A stretch of DNA of 37,214 bases from CAYLKS01 sp964384205 [NCBI: uncultured bacterium] (GTDB taxonomy: Bacteria; JAGOEH01). How positions within the stretch are numbered: position 1 is the first letter of the stretch; every line of letters starts with the position of its first letter. Both the position numbers and the translations under genes were made by a program. This document shows positions 34,367 to 37,214 of this stretch, one piece after another. The DNA lies in assembly GCA_964384205.1 (NCBI GenBank), contig CAYLKS010000028.1, positions 1 through 37,214 on the forward strand, in the 5' to 3' direction. The notes below the pieces were generated by a model. It saw nothing but the letters and a program-made list of their open reading frames with translations, was not told the DNA's origin and ran no database searches.

Positions 34367-35480
34367 TCTTATTATCTCCTCCAAATTTTTCTAAAATAAA
34401 ATCTAATAAAGGAATAGCAATTATATTTTCCAGTACTATTGAAGCTGCTTTTAAAGCACATACATCCGAACGTTCAGTACTTGCCAATACTTTTTCACCT
34501 GTTAAAATATTAAAAGTATACTTGGGTTTCATAAGAGTTGGTATGGGTTTCATTGCTGCTGATATTATAATTGGTTCGCCATTTGTCATGCCACCTTCTA
34601 TACCACCGGCATTATTTGTTCCTCTTGTAATTTTTCCATTTTCTAAAAAAATTTCATCATGAACTTCAGAACCTTTCATATTTGCTACTTCCACACCAGC
34701 ACCTATCTCTACAGATTTTATGGCTTGTAAACTCATAACATGCTGAGCCAAAATAGAATCAATCTTTCTTTCCCAATGAACATAAGAGCCAAGTCCAATT
34801 GGAACATTTGTTATTACAAGTTTAATTTTCCCGCCCAAAGTGTCTCCCTGCTGTCGGGTATGATTCACTAAATTATTTATTACTTCTTTTATCTCATTAT
34901 CAATTATATTATGATATGGAGAATCTTTTATTAACAATAAATATTTTTCTTTTAACTCCTCTGTATCAATATCCGGTAGTTCAACACCACCAAATATTTT
35001 TATATACGAATAAATATTTATGCCAAAATTTTCCAGTATCTGTCTGCATATATTACCTATCGCTGTACGAATAGCCGTTTCTCTGGCACTTGATCTTTCT
35101 AAAACATATCTTGCATCATTAAAATTATATTTAATAATACCTGATAAATCTGCATGACCGGGACGCGGTTGTGTTACAGATTTTGTTTTTAATACTTTTT
35201 CAGGATTAATAATATCTTTCCAATTATCCCAATCCTTATTTTCTATAAAAAGAGCAATAGGACTGCCTATTGTTTTTTTGTCTATAATTCCTGATAAAAT
35301 TTCTATTTTATCTTTTTCAATCTTCATCCTATTCCCGCGGCCAATACCCATCTGGCGTAGCTCTAATTCCTTATTAATTCTATCAATATCAATATCAAAA
35401 CCTGAGGGAAGTCCTTCTATTATTGCTGTAAGACCTTTACCATGAGACTCTCCAGCTGTTATGTAAGATATTTTTCTCAT
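34296..35480 (-). CDS. aroC: Chorismate synthase
   Basis: The 394-residue enzyme converts EPSP to chorismate with reduced FMN. Conserved segments: TAGESHGKGL (His13), RQMGIGRGNRM, RPGHADLSG, RSSARETA and GIEGGMTNGEP. Length is normal. It starts in an ATGA overlap with the mscS-like gene. Its C-terminal 24 codons overlap aroK and include the aroK SD, so those last residues (KRYKQFQEEINSYWN) are under double constraint. Confidence 0.97.
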   Translation of the reverse strand: MRKISYITAGESHGKGLTAIIEGLPSGFDIDIDRINKELELRQMGIGRGNRMKIEKDKIEILSGIIDKKTIGSPIALFIENKDWDNWKDIINPEKVLKTKSVTQPRPGHADLSGIIKYNFNDARYVLERSSARETAIRTAIGNICRQILENFGINIYSYIKIFGGVELPDIDTEELKEKYLLLIKDSPYHNIIDNEIKEVINNLVNHTRQQGDTLGGKIKLVITNVPIGLGSYVHWERKIDSILAQHVMSLQAIKSVEIGAGVEVANMKGSEVHDEIFLENGKITRGTNNAGGIEGGMTNGEPIIISAAMKPIPTLMKPKYTFNILTGEKVLASTERSDVCALKAASIVLENIIAIPLLDFILEKFGGDNKIEILKRYKQFQEEINSYWNDGGR

Positions 35481-36382
35481 TTTGCATCCTTTTTATTTTG
35501 CTGTTCATTTAATGTATAAAATCTTGTAGTCGGATATGCTAAATCTATATCCTTTTCTTTATCAAACCTTTTCAAAATTTCTTCCCATAATATTTCAGAT
35601 GTACCTCTTCGTTGTTTGGGATCGCATAAATATCTCAAACTAAACTTAACACCATTATCAACAACGCTGGTATATACCTTCGGATCTAAAATATTAAAAT
35701 GAATCATAAATCTTGCTGTTGTTTTTCTTATATATTTTCTAATTTTATCGTCTATTGGTGGCAATTTAGTATTTAAAATTTCTGTTAATATTTGCTTTGC
35801 TTTTTCCCAATTGCTCTCAAAAGTGATAACAACATTTATTTCATTCCATATATACTTAAGCCCCTGATAATAATTATATAACGGTTTAGTGTAAACATAA
35901 TAATTAGGAATATGTACAAGACGTCCTGTACTTTGATCCGAATCAACCCAATTGCCAACTTCTATAAGAGTGAACATGAAAATCCTAATATCAACAACAT
36001 CTCCTTTAATATCACCAACCTGAATTCTATCTCCCAACTCAAATGGTTTCCTAAGAATAATAAAAATCCACCCAAGTATACTAAGAAAAAAATCTTTAAA
36101 TATTATAGCAAGCCCAGCTGAAAAAATACCAATAATAGTACTAATAGATTGAAGTTTTTTTAACCAAACTATACTTATAAAAAATGTAGTTATGAATACA
36201 ATTAAATATGTTAATACTTTACTATAAAAATACCTATATTTTGTTTCATCTACCCTATTTATAATAAAATTTAATACTAATTTTCTAATTATATAAAAAA
36301 CAATAATTATAATAAAACTATAAAAAATATTTTGAATTATTACTTTATTTATATGAGTTAGATTCTCTAAACTATCAAACAT
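35477..36382 (-). CDS. MscS-family mechanosensitive channel
   Basis: The 301-residue protein has three membrane helices (about 15-35, 55-75 and 80-110), the pore helix being the last (GIFSAGLAIIFKDFFLSI). The MscS beta-domain follows (FELGDRIQVGDIKGDVVDI, then HIPNYYV) and a C-terminal mixed domain. It should open under membrane tension on osmotic downshift. The start at 36382 has no SD and lies 6 bases after the T run of the tRNA terminator, so the operon's promoter must overlap that terminator or depend on readthrough; a shorter start is possible. It heads the operon with aroC and aroK. Confidence 0.9.
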   Translation of the reverse strand: MFDSLENLTHINKVIIQNIFYSFIIIIVFYIIRKLVLNFIINRVDETKYRYFYSKVLTYLIVFITTFFISIVWLKKLQSISTIIGIFSAGLAIIFKDFFLSILGWIFIILRKPFELGDRIQVGDIKGDVVDIRIFMFTLIEVGNWVDSDQSTGRLVHIPNYYVYTKPLYNYYQGLKYIWNEINVVITFESNWEKAKQILTEILNTKLPPIDDKIRKYIRKTTARFMIHFNILDPKVYTSVVDNGVKFSLRYLCDPKQRRGTSEILWEEILKRFDKEKDIDLAYPTTRFYTLNEQQNKKDAK

Positions 36383-36387
36383 AACAT

Positions 36388-36420
36388 ATAAAAAAAGCCA
36401 TACCCATTAAGGTATGGCTT
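36388..36420 (-). terminator. Terminator between tRNA-Asp and the mscS-like gene
   Basis: On the minus strand a 10-bp stem (arms AAGCCATACC and GGTATGGCTT, plus-strand 36411-36420 and 36395-36404) with a 6-nt loop is followed by a T tract. It lies 13 bases after the tRNA 3' end. Confidence 0.85.
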
Positions 36421-36432
36421 AGGTTTTAGGTT

Positions 36433-36507
36433 CGGGGCCGACGAGACTCGAACTCGCGACCTCCGGCGTGACAGGCCGGCGTTCTAACCAAACTGAACTA
36501 CGACCCC
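36433..36507 (-). tRNA. tRNA-Asp (anticodon GTC)
   Basis: The minus strand folds as a cloverleaf: acceptor GGGGTCG (36501-36507) with CGGCCCC (36434-36440), discriminator G, anticodon loop CTGTCAC with anticodon GTC on a CGCCGG-type stem, and T loop GTTCGAGTC. CCA is not encoded. It is far more GC-rich than its surroundings. It has its own promoter and terminator. Confidence 0.96.
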
Positions 36508-36520
36508 TAAAAGCTCTGCT

Positions 36521-36549
36521 ATAATAACATTTTTTTTTTCTTTTGTCAA
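36521..36549 (-). promoter_or_regulatory. Promoter of tRNA-Asp
   Basis: On the minus strand TTGACA (plus-strand 36544-36549), a 17-bp A-rich spacer and TATTAT (36521-36526) lie 14-42 bases upstream of the tRNA 5' end. Confidence 0.75.
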
Positions 36550-36642
36550 GTCTTTTTTCTTTTTTTCTCCAAAAATCACTTGATTTTTATATTTGTTTTC
36601 TTATCTATTTCTTATTCATTCTTTTTGAAAAGGGAGGATTCT

Positions 36643-37214
36643 ATGAAAAAATCTTTGAGTATCACTACAAAGACATTTATCGGCATGATTTGCTTTGGTA
36701 TAACTATGGGTTTAATATTTCCTTTTTATGCTCATCTTTTTACTGAATACAAGCCTGGAATGAAAATTTATTTTATTATTGGCTGTCTTATTGCTGGGAT
36801 TAGTGTTGGAATTGCTGCTTTTTATATAACTAAATTCCTTATTTTAAATCAGATTAAGAATATAAGTTCCAATATGAAGAATCTTACAAATGGAGGTTTT
36901 GATATTAAAAATAGGTTTTTTGTTGATTCTGATGATGTAATAGGTGAGCTTTTCGGGAATTTCAATAAAATATTAGATTATCTTGAACAAATAGTAAATG
37001 AGATTAAAAATACTTCCGAAGGCTTGATTTATGTGGCAAAGGAAGTATCTATGGGAAGTGATAATGTTGCTTCTTCTTCACAAAAACACATTGTAAATGT
37101 TAAACAAATTTATAATTCAGTGAAAACAGTGCATAATATTATTGAAGAAAATGTTAATAATATAAAAGATGTAAATAAATTCGCTTCCGATGGTAAAACT
37201 TTAATAACTAATTG
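36643..37214 (+). CDS. Methyl-accepting chemotaxis protein, N-terminal part (cut by the window edge)
   Basis: The frame is open from ATG at 36643 to the right edge (190 codons). A GGGAGG SD stands 6 bases before the start. Two membrane helices (about 10-30 and 45-66) with almost no periplasmic loop between them are followed by a HAMP-like segment (about 67-120, ending NFNKILDYLEQI). The start of the helical MCP signalling domain follows (EVSMGSDNVASSSQKHI). The lack of a sizeable ligand-binding loop suggests sensing at the membrane or in the cytoplasm. It is divergent from tRNA-Asp. The C-terminal signalling tip lies outside the window. Confidence 0.85.
   Translation, partial: MKKSLSITTKTFIGMICFGITMGLIFPFYAHLFTEYKPGMKIYFIIGCLIAGISVGIAAFYITKFLILNQIKNISSNMKNLTNGGFDIKNRFFVDSDDVIGELFGNFNKILDYLEQIVNEIKNTSEGLIYVAKEVSMGSDNVASSSQKHIVNVKQIYNSVKTVHNIIEENVNNIKDVNKFASDGKTLITN

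Overview
The window is very AT-rich (by eye well under 35% GC) and densely coded. Two of the secreted proteins end in a type IX secretion (T9SS) type A sorting domain built around a YQNYPNPFN motif, and a third ends in a shorter variant with YPNP. Together with sigma70-like promoters (TTGACA-17-TATAAT), strong Shine-Dalgarno sequences and intact housekeeping genes (mfd, aroC, aroK, tRNA-Asp), this points to a Gram-negative bacterium of the wider Fibrobacterota-Chlorobiota-Bacteroidota (FCB) assemblage, probably an uncultured low-GC lineage. The phylum cannot be fixed from the sequence alone.

Left third (1-13142): a secreted glycoside-hydrolase-like protein with a T9SS tail; a membrane GT-C-type protein with a C-terminal TPR that is broken by three single-base deletions; and an 8.8-kb gene for a 2918-residue secreted protein combining carboxypeptidase-regulatory-like repeats, a lipase-like alpha/beta hydrolase, Ig/FN3-like modules, a large beta-rich region, a calcium-binding Asp-rich repeat block and a T9SS tail. 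That gene has a canonical promoter and a canonical terminator.

Accessory gap (13143-16559): a candidate structured RNA with a 10-bp closing helix and a terminator-like hairpin, a decayed ORF, two orphan membrane or membrane-anchored proteins, and a large intergenic hairpin.

Cluster of most interest (16560-22130, minus strand): a 255-residue protein made of 20 consecutive Cys-x-x-G repeats, followed with a 17-bp overlap by an HPr-kinase-like ATPase, followed after 54 bp by a T9SS-exported subtilisin-like protease. This has the layout of an uncharacterised peptide or protein modification system (repeat substrate, kinase, protease). Its function is inference.

Right part: a plus-strand operon of seven overlapping or abutting genes (mfd, SpoU/TrmH methyltransferase, gamma-carbonic-anhydrase-like protein, NtrC-type regulator, small SPOR-like protein, NAT-like acyltransferase, DUF4416 protein; 22338-30102) meets a minus-strand operon of six overlapping genes (mscS-like channel, aroC, aroK, GT-C-type membrane protein, GT2 glycosyltransferase, esterase; 36382-30113). 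Beyond it lie tRNA-Asp with its own promoter and terminator, and the start of a methyl-accepting chemotaxis protein that runs off the right edge.
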